This document shows positions 1-9,021 of a DNA stretch of 64,000 bases, piece by piece. The translations under genes were made by a program, and so were the position numbers. Positions within the stretch are counted from its first letter, which is position 1. Each line of letters begins with the position of its first letter. Source of the DNA: Pelosinus fermentans JBW45 (lineage in GTDB: Bacteria; Bacillota; Negativicutes; DSM-13327); contig NZ_CP010978.1 in assembly GCF_000271665.2 (NCBI RefSeq), forward strand, positions 2,386,501 through 2,450,500, read 5' to 3'. The notes beneath the pieces were generated by a model that ran no database searches, was not told the origin of the DNA, and saw only the letters and a program-made list of their open reading frames with translations.

Positions 1-308
1 CTGATTCTCGCTGGAGAAAGACCGAGGATATGTTTAAGGAATTACCGATATTACAAATGGCTATTTTAAAAAGTGCTGCGGAATGCGTAAAATTGGGTGG
101 CACCTTAGTATATAGTACTTGTACAACTGAGCCGGAAGAAAACCAAGATGTTGTTAACAATTTTTTGAAGGGAAATCCGGATTTTGCCTTGCAGCATGCC
201 GGGGAAATGTTTCCAGTTACAGAAAATAAGGCTGAGATGGTGCAGTTATGGCCACATATTGATCATGTAGATGGATTTTTCATTTCTCGTTTAGTGCGAG
301 TGAAATAG
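1..308 (+). CDS. rsmB: 16S rRNA m5C967 methyltransferase RsmB, C-terminal part (5' end outside window)
   Basis: The reading frame is already open at the window edge and ends at the TAG at 306-308, so only about the last 100 residues are present. They contain the Rossmann-fold end of an m5C RNA methyltransferase. The RWRK segment is followed by a helix and then LVYSTCTTEPEEN, in which the Cys of STCT is the family's conserved TC-type cysteine. RsmB methylates C967 of 16S rRNA using S-adenosylmethionine. In many Firmicutes the gene sits, as here, directly before rlmN and the phosphatase/kinase genes. Only 10 bases separate it from rlmN, which suggests a shared transcript. Confidence 0.85.
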   Translation, partial: DSRWRKTEDMFKELPILQMAILKSAAECVKLGGTLVYSTCTTEPEENQDVVNNFLKGNPDFALQHAGEMFPVTENKAEMVQLWPHIDHVDGFFISRLVRVK

Positions 309-318
309 GTGAACAAAA

Positions 319-1362
319 ATGAATATTAATATTTTTGGAATGTTTATAGAGGAGATTGCAGCGGCCATCCAGCCCTATGGTTTGCCTAAATACAGTGCTG
401 TGCAAATTGCAAAATGGATGTATCAGGATGGGGTTTATGATTTTAAAGATATGACGAATATATCCAAGAAACATAGGACATTATTAACGGAGTACTTTGT
501 GATTCATTCTGTAACGGCGCGAGCTGTTGAACAATCTTCAGACGGTAAGACTAGTAAATATTTGTTGGAGTTTCATGATGGCATGGCAGTAGAAACTGTT
601 TTAATGCGCCAGTTCTATGGTAATAGTGTGTGTATATCAACTCAGGTTGGATGCGCCATGGGATGTGTATTTTGTGCATCCACTTTAAATGGTGTTTCAA
701 GGAATTTAACTGGTGGCGAAATGTTGGCGCAAGTTTTATATATTAATAAAGTATTGCAGCAGGAAGGGAGCACTGTGAATACCATTGTTATTATGGGATC
801 AGGAGAACCCTTGGCCAATTATGACAATGTTTTAAAATTCATTAAATTATGCCATGCCGAATATAGCCTTCACTTAAGTTATCGAGGCATAACATTATCT
901 ACATCTGGTTTAGTGCCAGAAATAAACAGATTAGCAGCAGAGGGATTGCCGTTGACGCTGTCTATTTCTCTGCATGCATCGAATAACGAATTACGTTCTT
1001 TGTTAATGCCAATTAATAATCGCTATTCCCTACCGGAGGTCATGGCTGCAGGCGATTTTTATGCCGAACAAACAGGCAGGCGAGTGACATACGAGTATAT
1101 ATTAATTGCAGATCTGAATGATAAGATAGAACATGCTAAAGAGTTGGCGATTTTGATGAGGGGACGTCTGGCCAATGTCAATTTGATTCCCGTTAATCCA
1201 GTAATTGAGCGTGGATTATTACGACCTGACAGCAAAACAATTCAACACTTTGAGAAGATTCTTCTTGAAAGAAGAATTAACGTTACAGTTCGTCGTGAAA
1301 TGGGAACAGATATACGTGCTGCCTGTGGGCAGCTTCGAAATAAAGTTTTAAATGAAAATTAA
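319..1362 (+). CDS. rlmN: Dual-specificity RNA methyltransferase RlmN
   Basis: Radical SAM enzyme that methylates C2 of A2503 in 23S rRNA and A37 in some tRNAs. The 347 residues match the usual family length. The radical SAM cluster motif CxxxCxxC is at about residues 112-119 (GCAMGCVFC). A second conserved cysteine near the C-terminus (about 336, RAACGQ) corresponds to the transiently methylated Cys. The N-terminus (NIFGM..EEI...GLPKYSAVQI) is the standard RlmN accessory domain, which supports the ATG at 319. AGGTGA lies six bases upstream. It probably shares a transcript with rsmB. Confidence 0.95.
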   Translation: MNINIFGMFIEEIAAAIQPYGLPKYSAVQIAKWMYQDGVYDFKDMTNISKKHRTLLTEYFVIHSVTARAVEQSSDGKTSKYLLEFHDGMAVETVLMRQFYGNSVCISTQVGCAMGCVFCASTLNGVSRNLTGGEMLAQVLYINKVLQQEGSTVNTIVIMGSGEPLANYDNVLKFIKLCHAEYSLHLSYRGITLSTSGLVPEINRLAAEGLPLTLSISLHASNNELRSLLMPINNRYSLPEVMAAGDFYAEQTGRRVTYEYILIADLNDKIEHAKELAILMRGRLANVNLIPVNPVIERGLLRPDSKTIQHFEKILLERRINVTVRREMGTDIRAACGQLRNKVLNEN

Positions 1363-1461
1363 AAGCTAAGCAAAAATAAATAGTATCTTGACTTTCTTAT
1401 AAGCAAAATTAGCATATAATTTTGTTCTAAGGAAAATAGTTGAGGTCTATAGCTGCCAAAT

Positions 1462-1490
1462 AAGGACTTGGTACAAGCCAGGTCTTTTTT
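1462..1490 (+). terminator. Rho-independent terminator after rlmN
   Basis: A stem of nine pairs with one bulged G (AAGGACTTGG against CCAGGTCTT) is followed by TTTTTT. It ends the rsmB-rlmN transcript before the strong promoter at 1533. A TTGACT...TATAAT pair at 1388-1420 lies upstream with a poor 21-base spacer, so a short independent transcript is possible but weakly supported. Confidence 0.6.
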
Positions 1491-1532
1491 ATGTTACTCT
1501 ATTTAAATAAAATGGGATAATATTACCTTATT

Positions 1533-1561
1533 TTGACTATGCTGATAATATAACGTATAAT
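1533..1561 (+). promoter_or_regulatory. SigA promoter of the FHA-phosphatase-RodA-PBP-kinase operon
   Basis: TTGACT at 1533-1538 and TATAAT at 1556-1561 are separated by exactly 17 bases, close to the vegetative consensus. It lies about 30 bases upstream of the first FHA gene, and the following genes are packed closely enough to be one operon. Confidence 0.75.
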
Positions 1562-1593
1562 AAAATAGATTAAATTATTGGTGAGGTAATGAC

Positions 1594-2361
1594 ATGAAGT
1601 TTGTAAGAAGTTTAGAAAATATGTTTGAAAAATATATTGAAGGCTTTTTTAACAATAAATTTTCCAGTGGGTTACAGCCTATTGAAATTGGTAAGCAATT
1701 AGTTAGGACAATGGATGATGAAAAAACAGTGGGTATTTCTAAAACCTATGTTCCTAATTTATACATCGTTTATTTAAATAATGCAGATTACAGACGAATC
1801 GTTTCTTATAGCCAGACGATTTGCAAAGAGTTATCCCTTTACATAGCAGGTCAGGCAGAGCAAAGGCAATATACGATTATCGGTACACCTGTCATCGAAT
1901 TTAATGAGGATATAGGGATTACAAAAGGTAATTTTCGCGTGGTTAGTTTCTTTAGTGAACCACTGCCAGAAGAAAATAAGTTGGAAAGTGAGGATCCTGG
2001 ATGTCATCTTGAGTCGGATACTCGTGTGTTTGATAAAGTAGAATGTAATATGATGGGTAAGGAGCCATGTTTATTAGGGACATTAAAAGTTTTGGAAGGA
2101 CCTGATATAGGAGTAAAAGTTGATGTAAAGAACAATCGAGTGAATATTGGTCGACGGGCCAGTAATGAATTACCACTTACGGATTTAAATACATCCCGTT
2201 TACAGGCTTATGTGATCGTAGAGGATAAAAATCACATCTTATATGATGCTAAAAGCCTTAATGGCACATATGTTAATGATCATCGGATTATGCGTAAAGA
2301 ATTAGAAAATGGTGATCATATAAAAATAGGTAATACTGTTATTTTATATGAGGTGAATTAA
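1594..2361 (+). CDS. FhaA-type protein: DUF3662 domain plus FHA domain
   Basis: 255 residues. The N-terminal part (about 1-110) matches the DUF3662/FhaA_N family. A forkhead-associated domain (about 165-253) carries the usual NIGRR, TSR and SLNGTYVN signature segments, which bind phosphothreonine peptides. In Actinobacteria FhaA links PknB signalling to wall synthesis. The same role is inferred here because the phosphatase, RodA, PBP and kinase follow at once. The start is the ATG at 1594 with GGTGAGGT upstream. The gene abuts the next one with no gap. Confidence 0.85.
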   Translation: MKFVRSLENMFEKYIEGFFNNKFSSGLQPIEIGKQLVRTMDDEKTVGISKTYVPNLYIVYLNNADYRRIVSYSQTICKELSLYIAGQAEQRQYTIIGTPVIEFNEDIGITKGNFRVVSFFSEPLPEENKLESEDPGCHLESDTRVFDKVECNMMGKEPCLLGTLKVLEGPDIGVKVDVKNNRVNIGRRASNELPLTDLNTSRLQAYVIVEDKNHILYDAKSLNGTYVNDHRIMRKELENGDHIKIGNTVILYEVN

Positions 2362-2832
2362 ATGCCCAATAAGGAGGCTTTTTTCAACTATATTGGAATA
2401 GTATTACAATATAGTTTGCTAGGATTAATCTATTATTTTTTAAGCAAAGTCATAAAAATTATATATACTGATTTAGACCGATCAGGACAAAAAAAATTAT
2501 CTATAGGAAATGAAGGTAATCAATCTAATTTTCATAAGCGGGCTAATCTGCTTGTTGTTGATAGCGGACACATCAAATTATCCCAGAATAGTTTTTCTTT
2601 AGATGATATTACATACCTTGGACGTAATGAACAAAATGGAATTATCATTGATGATTCATTTGTATCTCATGAACATGCCAGTATTAATAAAGGACAGCAG
2701 GGATATTTGCTGACAGACTTGAACAGTACCAATAAAACGTATTTAAATGGTCAGCCTATAGTGGAGGCGACTTTATTGAAAAATGGTGATTTAATTAAAA
2801 TTGGAGCGGTAACATTTAGCTTTAAGGGGTGA
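2362..2832 (+). CDS. Membrane-anchored FHA-domain protein (FhaB-like)
   Basis: 156 residues. One hydrophobic segment near the N-terminus (about 10-31) would anchor it in the membrane. A C-terminal FHA domain (about 75-155) shows LGRNEQNGI, SHEHA and LNSTNKTYLNG, the phosphothreonine-binding signature. It begins immediately after the stop of the upstream FHA gene. In the mycobacterial cluster FhaB/FipA occupies the same place and recruits phosphorylated divisome or elongasome proteins. The function here is inferred from that order. Confidence 0.8.
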   Translation: MPNKEAFFNYIGIVLQYSLLGLIYYFLSKVIKIIYTDLDRSGQKKLSIGNEGNQSNFHKRANLLVVDSGHIKLSQNSFSLDDITYLGRNEQNGIIIDDSFVSHEHASINKGQQGYLLTDLNSTNKTYLNGQPIVEATLLKNGDLIKIGAVTFSFKG

Positions 2833-2838
2833 GGGGTA

Positions 2839-3558
2839 TTGCTAGCACATGTAATTTCTGATATTGGGTTGGTTAGAGAAACAAATGAAGATAGCTATAT
2901 CTGTGATCCGCCGCATTTATTTATTGTGGCGGATGGCATGGGAGGTCATGTGGCTGGAGAAATTGCAAGTAAGCTTGCAATAAGTACAGTTAATGGTTAT
3001 ATTCAAGAGCATGTGGGGAAGGATAATCTTGAAATATTGTTAAAAGACGCGATAATACAGGCGAATACCTCAATATATCAAATGGCACTGTCTAAAGAAG
3101 AGTTCAGTGGTATGGGTACTACTGTCACAGCTTCTTATATAGATGGAGATACAATATACTGGGGTCATGTTGGTGATAGTCGTATGTATCTATTGCGTAA
3201 TGGAAAACTTAATCAACTAACAAGTGATCATTCCTTAGTTTGGGAATTGGTCCAAAGTGGTAATATAACTAGAGATGAGGCCTACGTTCATCCTAAAAGG
3301 AATTTGTTGACTCGTGCAGTTGGTACTAGTTGCCTTATTACAGTTGATACTGGTTTTGTACAATGGAAGCCAGGTGATATTGTATTAATGTGTACAGATG
3401 GGCTAACAAATATGGTCAGTGAGCAGAATATCTGTACTCTAATGCAGAGAAAAGATTTTGAAATTTCTTCTATTGTAGAACAATTAGTAAATCAGGCTAA
3501 AGATGCTGGTGGGTTTGATAATATTACTGTGATCTTGTTAAAAAATGAGGACAGATAG
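2839..3558 (+). CDS. stp: PP2C-family Ser/Thr phosphatase (Stp1/PrpC/PstP type)
   Basis: 239 residues covering a single PP2C catalytic domain. Metal-binding motifs are visible: RETNED (about 14-19), VADGMGGH (about 31-38), GDSR and TDG. It removes phosphate from substrates of the kinase encoded at 6246. The start is a TTG at 2839, preceded by GGGGTGAGGGG. The protein begins LAHVISDIGLVRETNED, as is normal for the family, and no better start is present. The gap to the rodA-like gene is 2 bases, indicating tight coupling. Confidence 0.92.
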   Translation: MLAHVISDIGLVRETNEDSYICDPPHLFIVADGMGGHVAGEIASKLAISTVNGYIQEHVGKDNLEILLKDAIIQANTSIYQMALSKEEFSGMGTTVTASYIDGDTIYWGHVGDSRMYLLRNGKLNQLTSDHSLVWELVQSGNITRDEAYVHPKRNLLTRAVGTSCLITVDTGFVQWKPGDIVLMCTDGLTNMVSEQNICTLMQRKDFEISSIVEQLVNQAKDAGGFDNITVILLKNEDR

Positions 3559-3560
3559 GC

Positions 3561-4826
3561 ATGATTAACACACGACAACTGGAGCGTAACTTGCTTGTAG
3601 TTGCAGGTATAATTATGTTAAATGGCATTTTAGCAGTTAACTTAGCTCATGGTGTTCTAAATTACCAGACCCTAGGGGCAGTCGCTTTCATCTTTGCCGG
3701 ATTTATGGCTGCCAATATAGTATTATGCAAAGTTGGACATACTGGTGATCCTTTGTTTTTACCTTTGGCATCTTTATTAGTTGGAATAGGGCTAATTATC
3801 ATTTTGAGACTTAAACCAGAGCTTTTCATGCTGCAAGTGATGTGGGTAGGTGTGGGTTTAAGTGCTTTTCTAATCTCAGCAATTCTTGCTAAGCGGTTAG
3901 AACAAATAGCTTACTTTAAATATATCTGTGGTTTTATTGGTGTTGGATTATTATTATCAGCGATACTATTTGGAGTAGACATTGGCGGGAATAAGAATTG
4001 GATCATCATGGGACCTATTCGGTTTCAGCCTTCTGAGTTTGCAAAGATCTTTATTGTATTGTTTTTAGCAGCCTATTTGAGTGAAAGGCGGGAATTACTT
4101 ACTCTTGCTACGAAGCATTATGGTCCCTTTGTATTGCCCCATCCAAGATTTATTGCACCTCTTATTGCGGTGTGGGGTCTTGGAATGTTAATGTTTGTTT
4201 TGCAGCGGGATATGGGTGCCGCTTTATTATATTTTGGTCTTGCCATTATCATGACATATATGGTTAGCGGCAGATCCAGTTATGTGATAATTGGCATGAT
4301 CTCATTTCTAGTTGGTTCTGTAATCTGTTATAATTTATATTCTCATATTCAACTGCGAGTTGATATTTGGCTTAATCCTTGGAGTGATCCCTCGGGCGGG
4401 GCTTATCAAATTGTTCAATCTTTGTTTGCTTTAGGATCGGGAGGAATCATGGGAAGTGGTCTCACTTATGGATTTCCTACGATGATTCCTGAGGTTCATA
4501 CAGACTTTATTTTTGCAGCGATTGGAGAAGAAATGGGGCTTATCGGTGCGGGAGCTGTCATCTTGCTTTATATCCTTATGATTTACCGTGCCTTTCGAAC
4601 ATCTTTGTTGTCTTTAATGCCCTTTAGTATGATGGTTGCTGCTGGACTAGCAGTTTCCATGGCATTGCAGACTTTTTTAATTATTGCTGGTGTCATTAAA
4701 TTTTTCCCTCTAACAGGTATTACTTTACCTTTCATTAGCTATGGCGGGAGTTCCATTGTTTCTAATTTTATTTTACTCGGTATGTTATTTTCCATATCGG
4801 AAGTGAGAGGCTACGATGCGAAATGA
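3561..4826 (+). CDS. RodA/FtsW/SpoVE (SEDS) family peptidoglycan glycosyltransferase
   Basis: 421 residues with about ten hydrophobic segments. SEDS signatures are visible: QPSEFAK (about 157-163) and the C-terminal FPLTGITLPFISYGGSS. These proteins polymerise lipid II at the membrane together with a class B PBP, and the PBP is encoded next door with an 11-base overlap. RodA, FtsW and SpoVE cannot be separated from sequence alone. Pairing with a short class B PBP and a PASTA kinase resembles the actinobacterial rodA-pbpA pair. Confidence 0.88.
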   Translation: MINTRQLERNLLVVAGIIMLNGILAVNLAHGVLNYQTLGAVAFIFAGFMAANIVLCKVGHTGDPLFLPLASLLVGIGLIIILRLKPELFMLQVMWVGVGLSAFLISAILAKRLEQIAYFKYICGFIGVGLLLSAILFGVDIGGNKNWIIMGPIRFQPSEFAKIFIVLFLAAYLSERRELLTLATKHYGPFVLPHPRFIAPLIAVWGLGMLMFVLQRDMGAALLYFGLAIIMTYMVSGRSSYVIIGMISFLVGSVICYNLYSHIQLRVDIWLNPWSDPSGGAYQIVQSLFALGSGGIMGSGLTYGFPTMIPEVHTDFIFAAIGEEMGLIGAGAVILLYILMIYRAFRTSLLSLMPFSMMVAAGLAVSMALQTFLIIAGVIKFFPLTGITLPFISYGGSSIVSNFILLGMLFSISEVRGYDAK

Positions 4827-6228
4827 CATGAATGATTTGGCTAAGAATATTCGTAAGGTTGCTTTTGGACTATTAAGTTTATTGGTTGTTTTACTTTTCT
4901 ATTTAACTTATATTCAAGTAGTTCAAAGTGATTTCTTAATAGCGCATCCCTTAAATCGCCGTACTCTTGAAGCTTCTCGTATGATTCCCCAGGGTATGAT
5001 ACTCGATAAGAGTGGTGAAAAGCTAGCATATAGTAAAAAAGTAGGAGATAGTTTTAAACGGGAATATCCTTATGGATCAATTGCTGCTCAGGTAGTGGGC
5101 TATGATAGTATTACCTATGGCCGGAGTGGTGTTGAGAGTACTTTCAATAGTGACTTAACAGGAAATAATACCTCCATTGCTCATTTAGGTGCTGTAAGCC
5201 ATTTATTTACGAACAGGTCTGGTAATAATGTGGTGTTAACATTGGATGCTACTGTGCAGGAAACAGCCTATAAAGCACTTGGTAATCATAAAGGTGCAAT
5301 TGTGGCGATCAATCCTAATACAGGAGCTATATTAGCGATGGTAAGCAAACCAAGCTTTGACCCCAATGAAATTGATCAGCAATGGAAGCGTATTTCTACT
5401 GATAAAAACAGTCCTTTATTAAACCGAGTAACCCAGGGATTATATCCTCCAGGGTCTACGCTTAAGGTTATGATTGCAGAGGCAGCACGCAGGGAAAAGG
5501 TAATCGATTTAAAAGAAAAAATATATTGTGAAGCGGCTTTAAAGATTCCACCAGACTATATTTTACAAGAAAGCCATTTGGAAGCTTATGGGAATATTAA
5601 TTTAGAAGAAGCATTAGCTGTTTCGTCCAATGTATTTTTTGGTACATTATCTTTAAAATTAGGGTATAAAAAAATGAAAAATACCTTTGAGCGATTTGGA
5701 TTTAAGCGTTCTGTTGGTCAAGAATTGCAAGAAGTTGCTTCTCATTTGCCTGATTTTTCTTCTTTAGGAGATGGAGATCTAGTGCAAACAGGTATTGGAC
5801 AAGGAAGTTTATTAGTTACTCCTTTGCGGATGGCTATGTTAGCAAGCAGTTTCGCAAATGAGGGGAAAATTATGAGACCTTATCTTGTTGACAAAATAAC
5901 AGGCTTAGATGGAAGTCTTATAAAAACGTTTGCACCTGAAGAATGGCTTACTCCCACAACTCCTCAATTGGCTGATGAAATTAGTAAGATGATGGTGAAG
6001 GTAGTTCGCAATGGTACAGGTACAGCGGCCTCTTTGCCAGGAGTATTAGTAGCAGGTAAGACTGGTACAGCAGAGAATTCCCAAGGCGATTCTCATGCTT
6101 GGTTTATTGGTTTTGCACCAGCAGATAATCCCCAAGTTGCAATTGCGGTAATTGTTGAGAACGCTGGATTTGGGGGAAGCATTGCAGCGCCGATGGCTCG
6201 TCAAGTATTTAAGGCGGCATTACAATAA
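4816..6228 (+). CDS. Class B penicillin-binding protein (PbpA-like transpeptidase)
   Basis: 470 residues. A single N-terminal membrane helix (about 13-33) is followed by a short dimerisation region and a transpeptidase domain. The three active-site motifs are present: STLK with nucleophile Ser214, SSN at about 270-272, and KTGT at 415-418. It cross-links peptidoglycan outside the membrane, probably as partner of the upstream SEDS protein. The ATG at 4816 lies inside the end of that gene; a second ATG at 4828 is possible. The domain layout matches actinobacterial PbpA. Confidence 0.88.
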   Translation: MRNDMNDLAKNIRKVAFGLLSLLVVLLFYLTYIQVVQSDFLIAHPLNRRTLEASRMIPQGMILDKSGEKLAYSKKVGDSFKREYPYGSIAAQVVGYDSITYGRSGVESTFNSDLTGNNTSIAHLGAVSHLFTNRSGNNVVLTLDATVQETAYKALGNHKGAIVAINPNTGAILAMVSKPSFDPNEIDQQWKRISTDKNSPLLNRVTQGLYPPGSTLKVMIAEAARREKVIDLKEKIYCEAALKIPPDYILQESHLEAYGNINLEEALAVSSNVFFGTLSLKLGYKKMKNTFERFGFKRSVGQELQEVASHLPDFSSLGDGDLVQTGIGQGSLLVTPLRMAMLASSFANEGKIMRPYLVDKITGLDGSLIKTFAPEEWLTPTTPQLADEISKMMVKVVRNGTGTAASLPGVLVAGKTGTAENSQGDSHAWFIGFAPADNPQVAIAVIVENAGFGGSIAAPMARQVFKAALQ

Positions 6229-6245
6229 GGAGGTGATAGTTCACC

Positions 6246-8126
6246 ATGATTGATCGAACTCTTGATAAAAGATATACTATTTTGGAACATATTGGCGGCG
6301 GCGGTATGGCTGATGTTTATCGTGCTCATGATAAACTATTGGATCGCTCTGTAGCTGTAAAAGTGCTACGCTCGCAATTTGCTAATGATGAAGAATTTGT
6401 TACTCGTTTTCGTCGCGAAGCGCAGGCTGCTGCCCGACTATCCCATCATAATATTGTGAATATGTATGATGTTGGCAAAGATGATGAAATACATTATATT
6501 GTTATGGAATATATTTCAGGTGAAACTCTTAAGGAACGTATTTTGCGAGAGCCACTGCCGATTGAAATGGCCGTGAGAATTGCTGCAGATATTGCAGAAG
6601 CATTAGAACACGCTCATCAAAATAATTTAGTGCATTGTGATATAAAGCCTCATAATATTCTTATGACTCGTGCAGGACGTATTAAAGTTACAGACTTTGG
6701 TATTGCAAGAGCTGTAAGTTCTGTGACGATGCATCATACCGCGACGATTATTGGATCGGTGCATTATTTTTCGCCAGAACAAGCGAAAGGAACTGCAGTT
6801 GGAGCAAAGTCTGATATTTATTCTTTAGGGGTAGTTCTTTACGAAATGCTGACAGGTACAGTGCCTTTTAATGGTGAGACACCGATTAGTATTGCATTGA
6901 AGCACTTACAAGAAGAACCTCGTCCTATACGAGAATTAAAACCAGAGGTACCGCCATTGTTAGAAGCTATTGTATTAAAGGCAATGGCTAAAGATGTATC
7001 TAATCGTTATAATGATATTGGTGAAATGATTACGGACTTAAAGTCCGTACAGAATTATTTCAGAGATGATCATACGCGACGCTTATCAAGAGGAGATTTT
7101 CCCACACAGATATTGCCGCGTTTAGATGAGCCCATTATATCTCAAGCCAATTCGGGGACTGCGCTAGAAGTGGATAATAATCATTTGCAGAAAAAAAATC
7201 ATTCCAAACGAGTAGTATGGGGACTGGTATTATTACTGCTATTTGGTTTTATGATAGGTGCCTTTTTCGCATTTGGTAAGTTCTGGAGCAACAATGAAGT
7301 TACTGTGCCTAATGTTATTGGTAAGCAAGTTGAGGTTGCCCGCAGTCTTTTAGTAGATCAAAACTTGCGAGTGAATGTATCCGAAGCATTTAGTGATAAA
7401 ATACCAGCCGGACATGTTATTTCCCAATCTCCAGATGCTGGAAATATTGTAAAAGAGCAGCGTATGATTAATCTTGTCGTTAGTAAGGGTGGCGAAATTA
7501 CTGTAGTTCCTGATCTTAGAGGACTTAGTCGGCGAGATGCAGAGCTGCAAATTAAAAATGCAGGACTTGTGGTAGGGAGAATTGATGAGCAGTTTAATGC
7601 TGATACGCCTGTTGATGTTATTATTAATCAGCAGCCGCGGCCACCTGCACAGGTTAATAAAAATACAGCGATTGATCTTGTTGTAAGTAAAGGGGCTGGT
7701 CCGCGCAAATTTGCTTTGCCAGATTTCCGTGGAACGCCAATTAATACTGTAAATACTCAATTTGAAAGTTTAAAATTAAAGGTTGGTAAAGTAACAGAAG
7801 AAGTGAGTGACAAATATCCTTCTGGGACGATTATTGGACAAAACCCCAGTCCTGCTGCTGAGATTACAGAAGGTGCAGCCGTTGACTTAACGGTTGCCAA
7901 GGGAAATACTAGTGCTACCAAAAAGGCTGTAGTGCAGATCACTGTTCCTGAAGGAGCAATACGGCAGGCTGTACAAATCGTCATAACAGATACAAATGGA
8001 CGGCGTGTAGTTTATGAAAATGTACACAAGCCTGGTGATAAGGTTGAAAAAACAGTTGATGGTGTAGGACAAGTAAGAGTACAAGTATATATAAATGGTG
8101 TATTGTTGCAAGAGCAAACAATATAA
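6246..8126 (+). CDS. prkC: PASTA-domain Ser/Thr protein kinase (PrkC/PknB type)
   Basis: 626 residues. The kinase domain (1-275) has the glycine loop GGGGMADVY (17-25), Lys39 in VAVK, catalytic Asp132 and DFG at 150-152. A transmembrane helix follows at about 323-346. Three PASTA repeats (about 352-415, 418-484, 487-553) end in VSKG or VAKG, and a C-terminal beta-rich tail follows. PASTA domains bind muropeptides or lipid II outside the cell. The catalytic loop reads HCDIKPHN rather than the usual HRD. AAGGAGGTGAT precedes the ATG. In Bacillus PrkC signals spore germination and stationary phase. Confidence 0.95.
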   Translation: MIDRTLDKRYTILEHIGGGGMADVYRAHDKLLDRSVAVKVLRSQFANDEEFVTRFRREAQAAARLSHHNIVNMYDVGKDDEIHYIVMEYISGETLKERILREPLPIEMAVRIAADIAEALEHAHQNNLVHCDIKPHNILMTRAGRIKVTDFGIARAVSSVTMHHTATIIGSVHYFSPEQAKGTAVGAKSDIYSLGVVLYEMLTGTVPFNGETPISIALKHLQEEPRPIRELKPEVPPLLEAIVLKAMAKDVSNRYNDIGEMITDLKSVQNYFRDDHTRRLSRGDFPTQILPRLDEPIISQANSGTALEVDNNHLQKKNHSKRVVWGLVLLLLFGFMIGAFFAFGKFWSNNEVTVPNVIGKQVEVARSLLVDQNLRVNVSEAFSDKIPAGHVISQSPDAGNIVKEQRMINLVVSKGGEITVVPDLRGLSRRDAELQIKNAGLVVGRIDEQFNADTPVDVIINQQPRPPAQVNKNTAIDLVVSKGAGPRKFALPDFRGTPINTVNTQFESLKLKVGKVTEEVSDKYPSGTIIGQNPSPAAEITEGAAVDLTVAKGNTSATKKAVVQITVPEGAIRQAVQIVITDTNGRRVVYENVHKPGDKVEKTVDGVGQVRVQVYINGVLLQEQTI

Positions 8127-8140
8127 CAGGAGGCAAAAAA

Positions 8141-9016
8141 GTGCAGCATGGGGTGATATTGAAAACATATAATAGTTTTTATTATGTGAAGACCAATGCG
8201 AAAGTAACAATGTGTACTTTGCGAGGACGTTTTAAGAAAGAGCGCTTTTCTCTTCTAGTAGGGGATGAAGTAGAGTATAATATAACAGAAAATGGCAAGG
8301 GAATCATTGAAAAGATTTTACCGCGTCGTAGTATGCTGCAACGACCGATGATTGCGAATATCGATCAAGTGATCATCACTTTTGCAGCAGTAAGCCCAGA
8401 TATCAATACCATATTAATAGACCGATTTTTAGTATTGGCTGAAATGTCAGATTTAGATATTGTCATCTGTATTAATAAAATTGATTTAGCAGATAGTGAG
8501 GAATTAAAACCAATTCTGGAACTATATCGTAGCATTGGATATTGTGTTATTACGATATCTGCTAAGATGGGTGTTGGCATAGAAGAATTACGTAATCAGC
8601 TATCTGGGAAGATTAGCGTATTTGCCGGTCCCTCTGGGGCTGGTAAATCTACGATCTTAAATACTGTAGAAGAGGGTCTTACATTGGTAACTGGTCAAGT
8701 TAGTGAAAAGATAGGACGTGGTAAACATACGACTCGCTTTGCTGAATTGTTACCTCTTTCTAGTGGCGGATTTGTAGTAGATACACCAGGTTTTAGCTTT
8801 ACTGAGTTTGAGAATGTGAAAAAAAATGAACTGATGTATTATTTTCCTGAAATTGCAGCCGTTGTGCATGAGTGTAAATTTAATACTTGCCTACATTTAA
8901 AAGAGCCTCAGTGTGCTGTAAAGCAGTTAGTGGCAGAGGGGCGTATTCAGGAGCAACGCTATCATTCCTATACTGAAATATTGGCAGAAATTCAAGATAA
9001 GAAGAAAGGATTTTAA
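8141..9016 (+). CDS. rsgA: Ribosome small-subunit-dependent GTPase A
   Basis: 291 residues of a circularly permuted GTPase. An OB-fold N-terminus is followed by the G4 motif NKID (112-115), then the P-loop GPSGAGKS (163-170), then DTPG. The C-terminal zinc-binding motif is visible as CxxxxCxHxxxxxC. RsgA helps late 30S maturation and releases RbfA. It begins with a GTG at 8141 preceded by AGGAGG. Following prkC and preceding rpe is the conserved Firmicute order. Confidence 0.95.
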   Translation: MQHGVILKTYNSFYYVKTNAKVTMCTLRGRFKKERFSLLVGDEVEYNITENGKGIIEKILPRRSMLQRPMIANIDQVIITFAAVSPDINTILIDRFLVLAEMSDLDIVICINKIDLADSEELKPILELYRSIGYCVITISAKMGVGIEELRNQLSGKISVFAGPSGAGKSTILNTVEEGLTLVTGQVSEKIGRGKHTTRFAELLPLSSGGFVVDTPGFSFTEFENVKKNELMYYFPEIAAVVHECKFNTCLHLKEPQCAVKQLVAEGRIQEQRYHSYTEILAEIQDKKKGF

Positions 9017-9021
9017 ATAGT

